DNA of 64,000 bases from JALZVT01 sp039029135 (GTDB lineage: Bacteria; Pseudomonadota; Gammaproteobacteria; Pseudomonadales; Azotimanducaceae): positions 115,707 through 179,706 of the forward strand of contig JBCCGT010000010.1 in the NCBI GenBank assembly GCA_039029135.1, in the 5' to 3' direction. The notes under the pieces are model-generated. The model worked only from the letters and a program-made list of their open reading frames with translations, searched no databases and was not told where the DNA came from. This document shows positions 34,220-43,770 of this stretch, one piece after another; the first letter of the stretch is position 1, and each line of letters starts with the position of its first letter. The position numbers and the translations under genes were made by a program.

Positions 34220-37200
34220 TTACTCGAGGTAGAGCGATCGATGATCCCGCACGACGTCAAAGTGCTCCCCCAGCGGACCCAGATAGGCGCTGGTCCGTGC
34301 CGGCTCGTCGTTAATGCGCTCGATCGGCATCTGTTTCAGCGGCCGATTCTCGAGCAGCAAGTGCGCCGCCTTCAGCGTGGCCGGATGATCCGCCGGTTGG
34401 AGGAAGTGCAGCGTTTTCCCTCGCGCTCGCGAGATCAGCGCGATCCTGCCACCCACCAGCGCCAGGTGATTCCCCTCTCGACGATGGGGTAGGTCGATCG
34501 CCTCAAGCGCGCCCAGTCCGGACGGCGACACCGGATCGAGCGCCGAGATCCAGGCATCCCGCGGCGTCCAGCGGCTCGTAAAGGCGCGCAGCGCGGCCGG
34601 CGTGGCGAACTGCGGTCCCGTCAAACCCAGGAAGTAGGCGCCGACGATGACCTCGCCCGCCAGCTCCATGGCCCGCAGCGCGGGAAACAGCACGCGCCAG
34701 CGAAACGCGCCCCCTTCCCGATTGGCTAACTCACGGCACACCAGGCCGTAGCGATCGAGCAGCACCCGAGCGCTCGCCTTGGCGGTCTCCAGCCGGGCGA
34801 GGGGATCAGGGAGCGCGTCCGCGGCTTGCATGAGCGACCAGCTTCCTGGCCAGCTCATGCGACGGGCGCGGCGGGACTGGGTGTGGCCGCTGAGTCGATA
34901 GTTCGCGCGCTCCGCGGTGCGCAGCGAGTCCAGCGTGTCGCTCGTCACCGCGCCCTGCCAGACGGCGGGCCAAAGTTGATCGTTGAGCTGCTCTGCGCCT
35001 TGCCGACTGTGGTCCGCCAACTGGGAGAAGCCGTAGCGGGCGCGCGGGTCGTTAAAGTGCGCCGCGAACTCGACGGGCGTCGCGTCGTCGGCTCTGTGGC
35101 GCCCGAGTTCCTCGGCGTAGTCGAGTGTGATGCGTTCGCGTCCCGTGCCGAGCCAGCCGAAGTCGCAGCCGGCGTACGCCTCGTTCAGTCGGTTGTCGAC
35201 GCCGCTGTCGTCGGCCAGCCGCGGCGGCATGAGTTCGTGCAGCCAGACGCCCACCGGCGCGCTGTAGCCGCGCAGTCGCTCTAGCGCATCGTCGGCGTGA
35301 TTCGCCCCGAGGTTCTGCCAGTGGACCAGCCAGGCGGGGATGTCGTCCGCGGGACGTGGCTCGAGTGTGACGCGCGCCGCGCGGCGCGCGAAGCGCAGCA
35401 GGATCTCGAAGTTGTCGACGTCGCACAGGTAGTCCGCGTCGTCGTCCTGGACGAGTTTTCCGCGCAGCAGAAACTCCGCGTCGTCGAGTACGTCGATGAG
35501 CGCGTGGGGCAGCACCTGGGCGAGCTCTCGTTCCTGCAGCGGCCCGTGAAAGGACAGGATTTCGCTGGCGAAGGCGCGCGCCTCACGCGGATCGTCGCGC
35601 GCCTGAAGTTCCGCAGCAGTGTCGAGCTGAGCGACGGCGACCAGCGCGGCGGCGTTCTCTTCGTGACACAACCAGCCGATTTCGGTTGGCGTCCCGCCTG
35701 CGGTCACTGTGTCGGCGCTCGCCCAGCGCGAGGCGTGTGGACCACCGCGCGCCTCACCGACGGCCACGCAGCGGATGCGCTGTGGGCTAGCCGCCAGTTC
35801 CGCCGGTAACTCGTGGGCCGGCAGCAGCACCCGCTCTTTGACCCAGCTTTCCCATTCCGCGTCGTCGTCCGGGCGGTAGTCGGGATGGGTGCGCTGGCGT
35901 TTGCCCAGGAACTCCTCGATCACCGCGCGACTGACCCGGGGCCGATCGAGCAGCGCGCTGTCCAGCAGCGCATCGTCCAGCAGGCTGCGCCCCTCCGACA
36001 GCGGCTGATCATCGGCGTACATGTAGCTGTTGATCTGATTCCAGGACAGATTGGCCGCGAAAGGACTCGGCGAGCCCGAGACGCTGTAGCGCCACTCGAT
36101 GTCGCCATCCGCGAGCGCCGTCAGGTGGTCTTCGAGCGTCGCCAGATCGAACTCGTCTTCCAGGCAGGTGCGCCAGGATTCGATCAGCACCGGAAAGTCG
36201 GTGAGCGAGCGCGTTGCGTCCAACAGCTTCTTGCTCTGCAGGCGCGTCAGCCACAGCGGCAGGCGCTGATTGAAGCGCTTACGGGTCAGCAGCAGCGATC
36301 GTCCCGCGCACTCGCGAAAACGGCCGCCGAAGAACGCGGACCCCTCCAGCGACTCGCGCAGACGCGCGCGCAGATTGCTGGGCGTGACGAGCCCCATGAC
36401 CTCCGCCGGATCGATGGCGGCTGTGAGCTGCACGATGACGGCATCGTTGTCGGCGGTGAGTTCGGGCTTCTCGCCGTAGCGCTCTGCCCAGGCGTGACCC
36501 AGCGCCAGTGCCCAGGGTCGATTCACGCGCGCGCCCCAGAAGGTGTGGATAACGAGCTGGCGCTCACCCGCCTGACTGCTATAGCCGCCCGGGCCGGTGC
36601 GAATCTCTTCGAGCAGAATCCGATGCGTTCCCGGCAACACCGCCGTGTGCTCGCGCTGACGCTGCAAATAGTCGAGCAACGCCTCGGTCGCCGGGGCGTC
36701 GAAACCGTGCTCGTCGGTGAGGGTCGCGGCGAAGCGCGCCTCGTCGCGCTCGGCGAGCGCGCGTTCGGCGTCGTCCAGCAGGCCGGCGATGTAGCTCGAA
36801 AAGTGCGCATCGCGATTGACGTCTTCGGCGCGCCAGAACGGCGGCGCCAGGACGTGGCTTGGTGCCGGGTTGACCAGGACGTCGTCGTGGGTGATGCGAT
36901 GGATCTGCCAGTGTCCAGTGCCGAGATTAAAGGTGTCGCCGATCGTCGCTTCCCATACGAACTCTTCGTCGAGCTCGCCGATGATCGCGCCCGACGCCGC
37001 GTGCCGCAGCTTGTAGTAGCCGCGATTCGGAATGGTGCCGCCCGAGCTGTAAAAGGCCATCACCGCGCCGCGGGTGGCGCGTATGCTGTTGTTGAGCCGG
37101 TCGAACTCGATGCGCGGCTTTAGATCGCGAATGCGCAGGCCCTCATAGCGCCCGGCCAGCATCTCGATGACGCTGTCGTAGTGCTCGCGTCGCAGGTCCG

Positions 37201-38557
37201 CGTACGGCGACGCGCAGCGGATCAGCTCGTACAGCTCGTCGACGTCCCAGTCCTCGGAGGCGCTCAGGCAAATCACGATCTGGGCCAGCAGATCCAGCGG
37301 GTTGTGCAGCGGGCGCGTCGGCTCGATGTCGCGCGCAGAGATCGCGCGCGCGAGCGCGGCGGCCTCCAAGAAATCGTGGGCGTGGGTCGGGAACAGGCTG
37401 CCGCGGCTCACCTCGCCAACCCTGTGTCCGGCGCGGCCGATGCGCTGCAGCGAGGCCGACACGCTCGGCGGCGACTGAATCAGCACGACCTCGTCGAGGT
37501 GACCGATGTCGATGCCCATCTCCAACGAACTGGTCGCGACGATCGCCCGCAGCTCGCCGCCCTTCAGGCGCTGCTCGACAGCGAGCCGAATGTCTCGCGC
37601 GAGCGAACCGTGATGGGCATATGCCAGCGGCACGCCCTCGCCGTCGTTCATCTTCAGCGTGATCTTCTCGGCCAGCCGGCGGCTGTTGGTGAAGAACAGC
37701 GTCGACGCGTTGGCACGCACGCGCGCCTTGAAGGCATCCGTCAGCGGGTCCCAGATCTTCTTGCCCTGGTCGCTGACGCTGAGCGCGCCGTCGGGCAGCC
37801 GTACCTGAAAGTCAATCGTCTTGCTCTGCGGCGCGTCGACAATCTCGATGGGTCGGCGGAACCGATCGCGGCCGAGTCCGGCAACCTCGCGTGCGATCGT
37901 CGGCAGCGGCCGGACGGTGGCAGACAGCGCGATGCGCTGCGGCTCGGCGCTGAGCCAGCACAGACGCTCGAGTCCGGTCAGCAGCGACACGCCGCGGCGG
38001 TCGCCGACGATGGAGTGAATCTCGTCGAGTATCACGGTGTCGACCTGACCCAGCGCCACGCGGCCGCGCGGCGTGGAGAGCAGCAGCATCAGGCTCTCGG
38101 GCGTGGTGATCAGAATCTCGGGTGGCCGGCGCAGCATGCGCTGCCGATCGCTCTGGGAGGTGTCGCCGCTGCGCGTCTCGACGCGCACCTGGGGCAACAC
38201 CCCCAGCTCGGTGAGACGCTCGAGCGGTGTCAGCAGGTTGACCCGGATATCGTTGTTAAGCGCCTTCAACGGAGAAATGTAGAGCACGGACGTGTGCCCG
38301 GTCTCCGCTTCGCCCGTGGCGAAACGGTTGAGCGCCCACAGAAACGCCGTCAGCGTCTTGCCCGAGCCGGTTGGCGCTGTAATCAGCGCATTCTTGCGCG
38401 CCGCGATGATCGGCCAGGCCGCGCGCTGCACGTCCGTCGGCGTGCCGATCTCGGTGCGGAAGTAGCGGGCGAGTTCGGGGTGAAACGCATTCAGAGCGTC
38501 GGCGCCCTCAAGGTCGGACGCGGCGTCCGTCGGCCGTGGGTCTGCGGTCTCGCTCAT
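34220..38557 (-). CDS. lhr: Long-form Lhr ATP-dependent DNA helicase
   Basis: 1445 residues, the size of full-length bacterial Lhr. Motif I APTGSGKT, motif II DEIH, motif III SATVR, and motif VI QRIGRAGHR are all present in the first 400 residues. The Lhr core winged-helix/MKS-like region follows and the last roughly 550 residues are the Lhr-CTD. Translocates 3'-5' on single-stranded DNA and is tied to repair, often of interstrand crosslinks. The CoA-transferase-like gene is divergent, starting 77 bp away. Confidence 0.95.
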   Translation of the reverse strand: MSETADPRPTDAASDLEGADALNAFHPELARYFRTEIGTPTDVQRAAWPIIAARKNALITAPTGSGKTLTAFLWALNRFATGEAETGHTSVLYISPLKALNNDIRVNLLTPLERLTELGVLPQVRVETRSGDTSQSDRQRMLRRPPEILITTPESLMLLLSTPRGRVALGQVDTVILDEIHSIVGDRRGVSLLTGLERLCWLSAEPQRIALSATVRPLPTIAREVAGLGRDRFRRPIEIVDAPQSKTIDFQVRLPDGALSVSDQGKKIWDPLTDAFKARVRANASTLFFTNSRRLAEKITLKMNDGEGVPLAYAHHGSLARDIRLAVEQRLKGGELRAIVATSSLEMGIDIGHLDEVVLIQSPPSVSASLQRIGRAGHRVGEVSRGSLFPTHAHDFLEAAALARAISARDIEPTRPLHNPLDLLAQIVICLSASEDWDVDELYELIRCASPYADLRREHYDSVIEMLAGRYEGLRIRDLKPRIEFDRLNNSIRATRGAVMAFYSSGGTIPNRGYYKLRHAASGAIIGELDEEFVWEATIGDTFNLGTGHWQIHRITHDDVLVNPAPSHVLAPPFWRAEDVNRDAHFSSYIAGLLDDAERALAERDEARFAATLTDEHGFDAPATEALLDYLQRQREHTAVLPGTHRILLEEIRTGPGGYSSQAGERQLVIHTFWGARVNRPWALALGHAWAERYGEKPELTADNDAVIVQLTAAIDPAEVMGLVTPSNLRARLRESLEGSAFFGGRFRECAGRSLLLTRKRFNQRLPLWLTRLQSKKLLDATRSLTDFPVLIESWRTCLEDEFDLATLEDHLTALADGDIEWRYSVSGSPSPFAANLSWNQINSYMYADDQPLSEGRSLLDDALLDSALLDRPRVSRAVIEEFLGKRQRTHPDYRPDDDAEWESWVKERVLLPAHELPAELAASPQRIRCVAVGEARGGPHASRWASADTVTAGGTPTEIGWLCHEENAAALVAVAQLDTAAELQARDDPREARAFASEILSFHGPLQERELAQVLPHALIDVLDDAEFLLRGKLVQDDDADYLCDVDNFEILLRFARRAARVTLEPRPADDIPAWLVHWQNLGANHADDALERLRGYSAPVGVWLHELMPPRLADDSGVDNRLNEAYAGCDFGWLGTGRERITLDYAEELGRHRADDATPVEFAAHFNDPRARYGFSQLADHSRQGAEQLNDQLWPAVWQGAVTSDTLDSLRTAERANYRLSGHTQSRRARRMSWPGSWSLMQAADALPDPLARLETAKASARVLLDRYGLVCRELANREGGAFRWRVLFPALRAMELAGEVIVGAYFLGLTGPQFATPAALRAFTSRWTPRDAWISALDPVSPSGLGALEAIDLPHRREGNHLALVGGRIALISRARGKTLHFLQPADHPATLKAAHLLLENRPLKQMPIERINDEPARTSAYLGPLGEHFDVVRDHRSLYLE

Positions 38558-38634
38558 GCGCCTACGCTATCTCGATGCGCGGCCCGCGCGCCAGTGGCAT
38601 GCTGTTGTCTCCTGACAGCGAGAAGACCACATCG

Positions 38635-39900
38635 ATGACGCTTACCCCGCGCCGCGCACCGCGCCCGCTGGCAGCGGCGCAGGTCCCCGGGTTGTTGCGG
38701 CCGGGCATGAACGTCTACGTCGCCGGCAGCTCGGGTGAACCGTCAACCCTGTTTGAGGTGCTCAAGGCGCAGAGCCCGGCCGCCGCCGGCGTGCACTTCA
38801 TTCAGTTCCCGATTCCGCCGCTGAATGCCACGGACTTCACGGCGCTGACGCCCACGACCCGGCAATCGGTGTTTTTTCGCTCGCCCGCGCTACGCGATGC
38901 GGAGCCGGCGCGGCTGCACTTCGTCCCGATGCACATGCGCCGGGTCGTCGATCGGCTCGTCGCCGAGCCGCCCGATCTCGCCCTGCTGCAGGTGGCCGCG
39001 GACGCTGATGGCGTGCTGCGCATCGCCGCGAACGCTGACTTCGCCGGTGCGGTCTGCGACAACGGCCATACGCGCGTCGTCGCGGCGTTGAATCCCGATC
39101 TCCCCGTTCCGCGCGGCGCCCCGAGCGCCGCTGGGCGGATCGACGACCTCGTCGAAGATCTCCCCGGCTTCGTCCCCGAGTTTCCGGCGCCAAAGATCGA
39201 TGACGTCGCGGCGCGCATCGGCGCCCATGTCGCCGGTCTGATACGCGACGGCGACTGCCTGCAGACCGGCATCGGCGCGATCCCCGCCGCCGTGCTCGGG
39301 GGGCTCAGCGACAAGCGTGATCTCGGCTTTCACGGCGGGCTGATCGATGACGGTGTGCTTGCGCTGATCGAGTGTGGCGCCATGACGGGCCAGGCCAAGA
39401 CCTTCGAGGCACGGCGCCACGTGGCCGGCATGGTGCTCGCGAGCGCCGCCGCCCAGGCGCGCCTCGCCGAACGCGACGACGTGGACCTGCGCGGCGCCGA
39501 TCACACGCACGAGGCCGGCATCATCGCCCGCATCGACAACTTCGTGTCGATCAACTCGGCGGTCGAGGTCGACGTCATGGGGCAGATCAACGGCGAATTC
39601 GCCGGCGGTCGCCAGATCTCCGGTACCGGCGGATCGGTAGACTTCATGCGCGCCGTGCGCGGCTCGCGCGGCGGACGCTCCATTGTCGCCCTGCCGGCGA
39701 CGGCGCGCGGCGGCAGCGTCTCGCGTATCGTCGAGCGGGTCGAGATGGTCACCGCGCTGCGCACGGACGTCGATCTGGTCGTGACCGAGCACGGCGTGGC
39801 GGACCTGCGCGACCGTTCGCTGGGCGAGCGGCGCGAGCGCTTGGCGGCGATCGCGGCGCCGGAGTTTCGCGATGCTCTCTTGAAAGGTGAGGAACTATGA
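38635..39900 (+). CDS. Acetyl-CoA hydrolase/CoA-transferase family (4-hydroxybutyrate CoA-transferase-like)
   Basis: 421 residues of the AcCoA_hydrolase/CoA-transferase family. The N-terminal GMNVYVAGSSGEPSTLFEVL and the second-half GDCLQTGIGAIPAAVLGGL, HGGLIDDGVLALIECG and QINGEFAGGRQISGTGG segments fit. The catalytic Glu is likely in an ECG-type strand. ATG 38635 chosen; 33 upstream codons are in frame but have no support. Its ATGA overlap with the next SDR gene implies translational coupling. Confidence 0.82.
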   Translation: MTLTPRRAPRPLAAAQVPGLLRPGMNVYVAGSSGEPSTLFEVLKAQSPAAAGVHFIQFPIPPLNATDFTALTPTTRQSVFFRSPALRDAEPARLHFVPMHMRRVVDRLVAEPPDLALLQVAADADGVLRIAANADFAGAVCDNGHTRVVAALNPDLPVPRGAPSAAGRIDDLVEDLPGFVPEFPAPKIDDVAARIGAHVAGLIRDGDCLQTGIGAIPAAVLGGLSDKRDLGFHGGLIDDGVLALIECGAMTGQAKTFEARRHVAGMVLASAAAQARLAERDDVDLRGADHTHEAGIIARIDNFVSINSAVEVDVMGQINGEFAGGRQISGTGGSVDFMRAVRGSRGGRSIVALPATARGGSVSRIVERVEMVTALRTDVDLVVTEHGVADLRDRSLGERRERLAAIAAPEFRDALLKGEEL

Positions 39901-40730
39901 GCACAAAGCCGATCGCCGTGGTCGTCGGCGCCACATCGAAGTGGCAGTCCGACGGTCGCAACACGCACCTCGTTCACGGCGGCGACATCGATCCGCAGAC
40001 CGTGCCGCTCTCTGCCCGTTGGGGCGTGGGCGGCGCGCTCGCGATGAAGTTTGCCGCCGAAGGGTTCAACGTCGCGCTGACGACGCGTACGGCGAGCAAC
40101 GCCGCGGATCTGGAGGCGGCGATACGCGACCAGGGCGACGATGCCTTCACTGTCGAACTGGACCTCGTCTCTGAGTCATCGGTTCGCGATGCCTTCGCGA
40201 CCGTTCGTGCCGCCGGTGAGATCGAGGTGCTGATCTACAACGCCGGTTACCTGGAAGGGCGCGACCTGCCTCCCGAGCAGGAGCTGCTGGAGCATATTCC
40301 GGTCGAGCTGTTCGATACCGCGCATCACATCGCCAATCGCGGCCCGTTCCTGTGCGTTAAGGAGGTGCTGCCCGGCATGCGCGAACGCGGCCACGGCTCG
40401 ATACTGTTTTCGAACAACGCCGCGTCGCTGCGCGGCCGCAAGCGCTATACCGGACAGTCGCTGTACTACCCGCGGGTGGGGCTGCGGGCGCTGGCGCAGG
40501 CGCTGACGGAGGAATACTCCGAGCACGGCGTGCACGTGGCCAACGTCGTGATCGACGGCCTTATCGACTCACCCGGCACGCGCGCGCTGCCGATGGCGCA
40601 GAAGCGCCCCGAGATCGCGATACCGCCGGACAAGATCGCGGACGCGTTTCACTATCTGCATACGCAGGATCGATCGTGCTGGAGCCACGAGCTGCAGCTC
40701 GGCCCGCACGTGAACAAGCCGAGCTTTTAG
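39897..40730 (+). CDS. SDR-family oxidoreductase with split cofactor loop
   Basis: 277 residues. The start VVVGATSKW is followed by an extra roughly 30 residues (to GVGGALAMKF) inside what is usually the TGxxxGxG loop, so the glycine motif is interrupted. The NAG motif is present as YNAGYLEG. At the catalytic Tyr-x-x-x-Lys position the sequence reads LYYPRVG, with Arg at the Lys place and Leu at the Tyr place, but the downstream GLRALAQALTEE fits SDRs. Either an atypical SDR or a protein that has lost the canonical catalysis. Coupled to the CoA-transferase. Convergent with the acidic gene, with overlapping stops. Confidence 0.72.
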   Translation: MSTKPIAVVVGATSKWQSDGRNTHLVHGGDIDPQTVPLSARWGVGGALAMKFAAEGFNVALTTRTASNAADLEAAIRDQGDDAFTVELDLVSESSVRDAFATVRAAGEIEVLIYNAGYLEGRDLPPEQELLEHIPVELFDTAHHIANRGPFLCVKEVLPGMRERGHGSILFSNNAASLRGRKRYTGQSLYYPRVGLRALAQALTEEYSEHGVHVANVVIDGLIDSPGTRALPMAQKRPEIAIPPDKIADAFHYLHTQDRSCWSHELQLGPHVNKPSF

Positions 40731-41038
40731 CGGCTCGAGATGAACGCGAGCCAAGCCTTGGCGTAGGCCAGCATCTCGTCGCGCGACAGAACCCGATCGG
40801 GCGCCTCCGGGTCGTGCAGTGCCTCGATGGAGACCGAGTTTTCCCGAAAATCCACCCGGTGGCCGTTGCCATTGAAGTCGTCGGTGAAGGTCGCGTCTTC
40901 CAACCTGCGGATTAGCGCCGTCGTTGCCCCGACGGAGCCCTGCAGGTCCGTTTCCAGATAGGTCGCCAGCCGCTCATCGTCGCCGCGCGCGCGGTGCATG
41001 CCGTCGTCATCGACATAGAAGGTCAGTTCGAGCTGCAT
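40727..41038 (-). CDS. Small acidic protein, UPF0231 (YacL)-like
   Basis: 103 residues, no signal or membrane segment, many Asp and Glu. The C-terminal half resembles UPF0231/YacL: GNGHRVDFRENSVSIEALHD aligns with the YacL strand pattern and LSRDEMLAYAKAWLAFI with its final helix. It lies 21 bp downstream of the EndoU gene on the same strand, so it may be its immunity protein or simply a YacL relative. Family match is by eye. Its stop codon overlaps that of the SDR gene. Confidence 0.6.
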   Translation of the reverse strand: MQLELTFYVDDDGMHRARGDDERLATYLETDLQGSVGATTALIRRLEDATFTDDFNGNGHRVDFRENSVSIEALHDPEAPDRVLSRDEMLAYAKAWLAFISSR

Positions 41039-41059
41039 CGGTTCGTGCTCCGCGCCGGG

Positions 41060-41689
41060 TTACTGGTTTCGGTTATAGACGGGAAAGGCGGTGTTGATGC
41101 CGCCGCGCGATGTCGTGTACCCCTGCACCTGAAAGCCCAGGCCCGACGGGCCCGTCCAGGGCTGGCGCTGGGGATCGCGGCTGTTGCGGTAGGCGTGCAG
41201 GATGACGTCGATGACCTGCTGCTGGCTCAGGCTGTCGGGAAAAAAGCTCGAAAACTTCGACTTCCACTGGCGCCCGTCGCGGACCTCGACGTCAGCGGTG
41301 TACACGCCGGCGCGATTGGGTCTGTCCTTGATTCGTACGACGCGGGCCCCGGCCGGATCGACGCCGCCCGGTCGAGCGTGAAAACCGGTCGGCGCGTCCC
41401 GGCGGTTGATCTCGCCTTCAAACACGTGCCGCAGGTTGATCTCCGGCCGGGTGCTGGACCAGTGCGGCACCGCCTGCCGGTTTGGTTGTACTGGCGCGGT
41501 CGTGCCCGACTCGCGCTGTAACCGCGGTGTGTCGGCCGGCGCTGTCGCCGCCTGCCCTCGGGCGTCGCGTGTTTCGCTCGCGCTCTGTTCGGTCAGCGCG
41601 TCAAGCGAGATGCCGTACTTCTCCAGATCGACACCCAGCGCCAGCAGCACGATGATCACGATCGGGACGATGGTCTTCAGGCTCTTCAA
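41060..41689 (-). CDS. Membrane-anchored EndoU-type nuclease domain protein
   Basis: 209 residues with TTG start at 41689 (GAGG seven bases upstream). An N-terminal hydrophobic segment (about 7-20) is followed by a Pro/Gln-rich linker (35-80). The EndoU-like C-terminal domain has RHVFEGEINRR (H88) and GFHARPGG (H104). WKSKFSSFF (K143/K145) and INTAFPVYNRN (T200, Y205) complete the two His, Lys and Thr/Tyr pattern of this RNase A-like fold. EndoU domains occur as tips of CDI and other toxins; here the tip is attached to a short membrane anchor rather than a large secretion protein. Divergent from the CMD gene. Alternatively it is a housekeeping envelope RNase. Confidence 0.68.
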   Translation of the reverse strand: MKSLKTIVPIVIIVLLALGVDLEKYGISLDALTEQSASETRDARGQAATAPADTPRLQRESGTTAPVQPNRQAVPHWSSTRPEINLRHVFEGEINRRDAPTGFHARPGGVDPAGARVVRIKDRPNRAGVYTADVEVRDGRQWKSKFSSFFPDSLSQQQVIDVILHAYRNSRDPQRQPWTGPSGLGFQVQGYTTSRGGINTAFPVYNRNQ

Positions 41690-41854
41690 GGCTGGGCCTC
41701 GTTCTGGGATACGACGGTCGCCCAGTGTAGGCCGCGACGTCGCGCCGCGGGAGTGGCAATGATTGAGAACCTGCAAACAAGTGCGCGACACTGCGTCGGT
41801 TGCGGTCGATGGCCGCAAGGGTGGGCACAAGATCGCAATCCGAGGGAAACAGAC

Positions 41855-42409
41855 ATGCGCATGACGCAACCGAGAATCAAGGCATTGGAAAGCCATGAGT
41901 GGAACGACGCCGCGCGCGCCATGATGGCGCCCTTCAACCGTCAGGGGCGGGTGTTCAATATCTTCAAGACGCTGTGCAACCATCCGGATCTTGGTCGCCG
42001 CTGGATGGTGTTTGCGAACCACATCCTGGGCAAGTCCACGCTCGCGCCGCGCGAGCGCGAACTCGTGATCCTGCGGATTGGCTATCTGTGCCAGGCCGGC
42101 TACGAGTGGGGACAGCACGTCGTCATCGCGCGCGAGGCGGGAATGTCGGACGACGAGATACGCAGTGCCCAGACCGGGCCCGAGACGTCGGGCCTGTCCG
42201 AGCTCGATCGCCTGCTGCTGCAGGCCACCGACGAACTGCACGGCGACGCCCACGTCAGCGATGCCACCTGGAACGGCCTGGCGGCGCGCCTAAACACGCA
42301 GCAGCTCATGGATCTCGTCTTCACGGTAGGCCAGTACAACCTCGTATCGATGGCGCTGAACAGTTTCGGCGTGCAGTTGGATGAAGGACTGCCGGGTTGG
42401 GAGCTCTAG
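41855..42409 (+). CDS. Carboxymuconolactone decarboxylase (CMD) family protein
   Basis: 184 residues with the alpha-helical CMD fold: FNIFKTLCNHPDLGRRW, LAPRERELVILRIGYLCQAGYEWGQH and HVSDATWNGL. The typical Cys-x-x-Cys of AhpD-like peroxidases is not present (only one Cys in GYLCQAG), so a peroxidase role is unlikely; decarboxylase-like or unknown. ATG 41855 follows AGGGAAAC. Confidence 0.8.
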   Translation: MRMTQPRIKALESHEWNDAARAMMAPFNRQGRVFNIFKTLCNHPDLGRRWMVFANHILGKSTLAPRERELVILRIGYLCQAGYEWGQHVVIAREAGMSDDEIRSAQTGPETSGLSELDRLLLQATDELHGDAHVSDATWNGLAARLNTQQLMDLVFTVGQYNLVSMALNSFGVQLDEGLPGWEL

Positions 42410-42446
42410 CGCGCCGCGGGCGTCTGGCCCTGGCCAGTTCCAGTTG

Positions 42447-43667
42447 ATGACCTCCGCCGCTGCGGCTTTCGATGCCGGCCGGGCGCGGCGCACCCTGCTG
42501 GTGTCGCTGGTCTGCGTTGGCATGGGGTTTACCGTGCTGTTCCCGGTGCTCGCGCCGCTCGGTCGAGAGATCGGGCTGTCGGAGATCCAGATCACCTTCA
42601 TCATCTCTGCCTCCGGGCTGGTGGTGTTTCTGACATCGCCGCTGTGGGGGCGGCGCAGCGATCGCTGGGGGCGCAAGAAGGTGCTGCTGTGCGGACTGTT
42701 CGGTTTCAGCGCCGGCACCGCGTTGTTCACCTGCGTGCTCTACGCGGGACTGAGTGCCTACCTGACGGGCACGGTCCTGTTCGTTGCGCTCCTGGCCTCG
42801 AGGATGCTGCACGCGACCATGATGTCCGCCTCGATGCCGGCCGCGAACGCGTACATGGCGGACATCACGGACGTCAGTAATCGCACTCGCGGCATGGGTG
42901 CCGCCGGTGCGGCCAATAACCTGGGCACCATACTCGGACCCGCCGTCGCCGGACTTGCGCTGTTTTCGCTGTTGACGCCGCTGTGGGTCATGGCGGCCTT
43001 GGCCTTTCTCAACGGGCTGTTCATCTGGCGCTTTCTCGAAGAGCCGCCGAGGCAGCCGATGCCAGCGCACGCGAGCGCCAAACTGAAATACACCGATCCG
43101 CGGATCCTGCCCTTCGTCGTCGTTGGCATCAGCATGTTCACCGGGCTCGGCCTGGTGCAGCAGACCATCGGCTTTCGGTTTCAGGACGCACTCGGTCTCT
43201 CTGCGGCGGACACGGCCAGGAACGTCGGGCTGGCGATGGGTCTGGCCGGCTGCTGTTCGCTGTTTTCCCAGGCCGTGATCGTGCAGCGCTTCAACCTCGC
43301 GCCATTTACCCTGATGCGTGTAGCGCTGCCGGCGCTGGTCGTCGCGTTCGTCATGATGACGCTGCTCGAATCCCAGATTGCGCTGACGGCGGCGATGATG
43401 GTGCAGGGCCTGGCGATGGGCCTGGCCGGCCCCGGCTTTACCGCCGGCGCGTCGCTTGCGGTGGCGCCGCACGAGCAGGGCGCCGTTGCCGGCGTCGCCG
43501 GTTCCTGTGGTCCACTCGGCTTCACGCTCGGGCCGCTGCTGGGTGGGCTGATGTACCAGGCTAGTCCGCAGCTTCCCTACGCGTTTGCCGCCGTTTTGTT
43601 CTGCGGGCTGCTGGTTTCTATGGGTTGGCTCGGCCGCCGCGTGAGCGAGCACGACGCGGGCGACTGA
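42447..43667 (+). CDS. MFS transporter
   Basis: 406 residues with about 12 hydrophobic segments in two halves. Motif A of the first half reads GRRSDRWGRKK between TM2 and TM3. Motif C-like GxLxGPxxxG (GTILGPAVAG) suggests drug/H+ antiporter relatives, but the substrate is unknown. Start at ATG 42447. The CMD gene ends 37 bp upstream. Confidence 0.85.
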   Translation: MTSAAAAFDAGRARRTLLVSLVCVGMGFTVLFPVLAPLGREIGLSEIQITFIISASGLVVFLTSPLWGRRSDRWGRKKVLLCGLFGFSAGTALFTCVLYAGLSAYLTGTVLFVALLASRMLHATMMSASMPAANAYMADITDVSNRTRGMGAAGAANNLGTILGPAVAGLALFSLLTPLWVMAALAFLNGLFIWRFLEEPPRQPMPAHASAKLKYTDPRILPFVVVGISMFTGLGLVQQTIGFRFQDALGLSAADTARNVGLAMGLAGCCSLFSQAVIVQRFNLAPFTLMRVALPALVVAFVMMTLLESQIALTAAMMVQGLAMGLAGPGFTAGASLAVAPHEQGAVAGVAGSCGPLGFTLGPLLGGLMYQASPQLPYAFAAVLFCGLLVSMGWLGRRVSEHDAGD

Positions 43668-43770
43668 CGCCTATTCCGATTGGTACATCACAGAATCGCA
43701 TCTAGGCTTAACCCAGAATCTGCGGGTCGCGGCACTTTTGTGGCGACCTATCCGGATTCGGAGGCCTTTC

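Noticed and set aside
37181..38638. Large plus-strand frame opposite the lhr gene
   Set aside because: Antisense to the Lhr helicase motif region; Arg/Gln/Val-rich and without domains.
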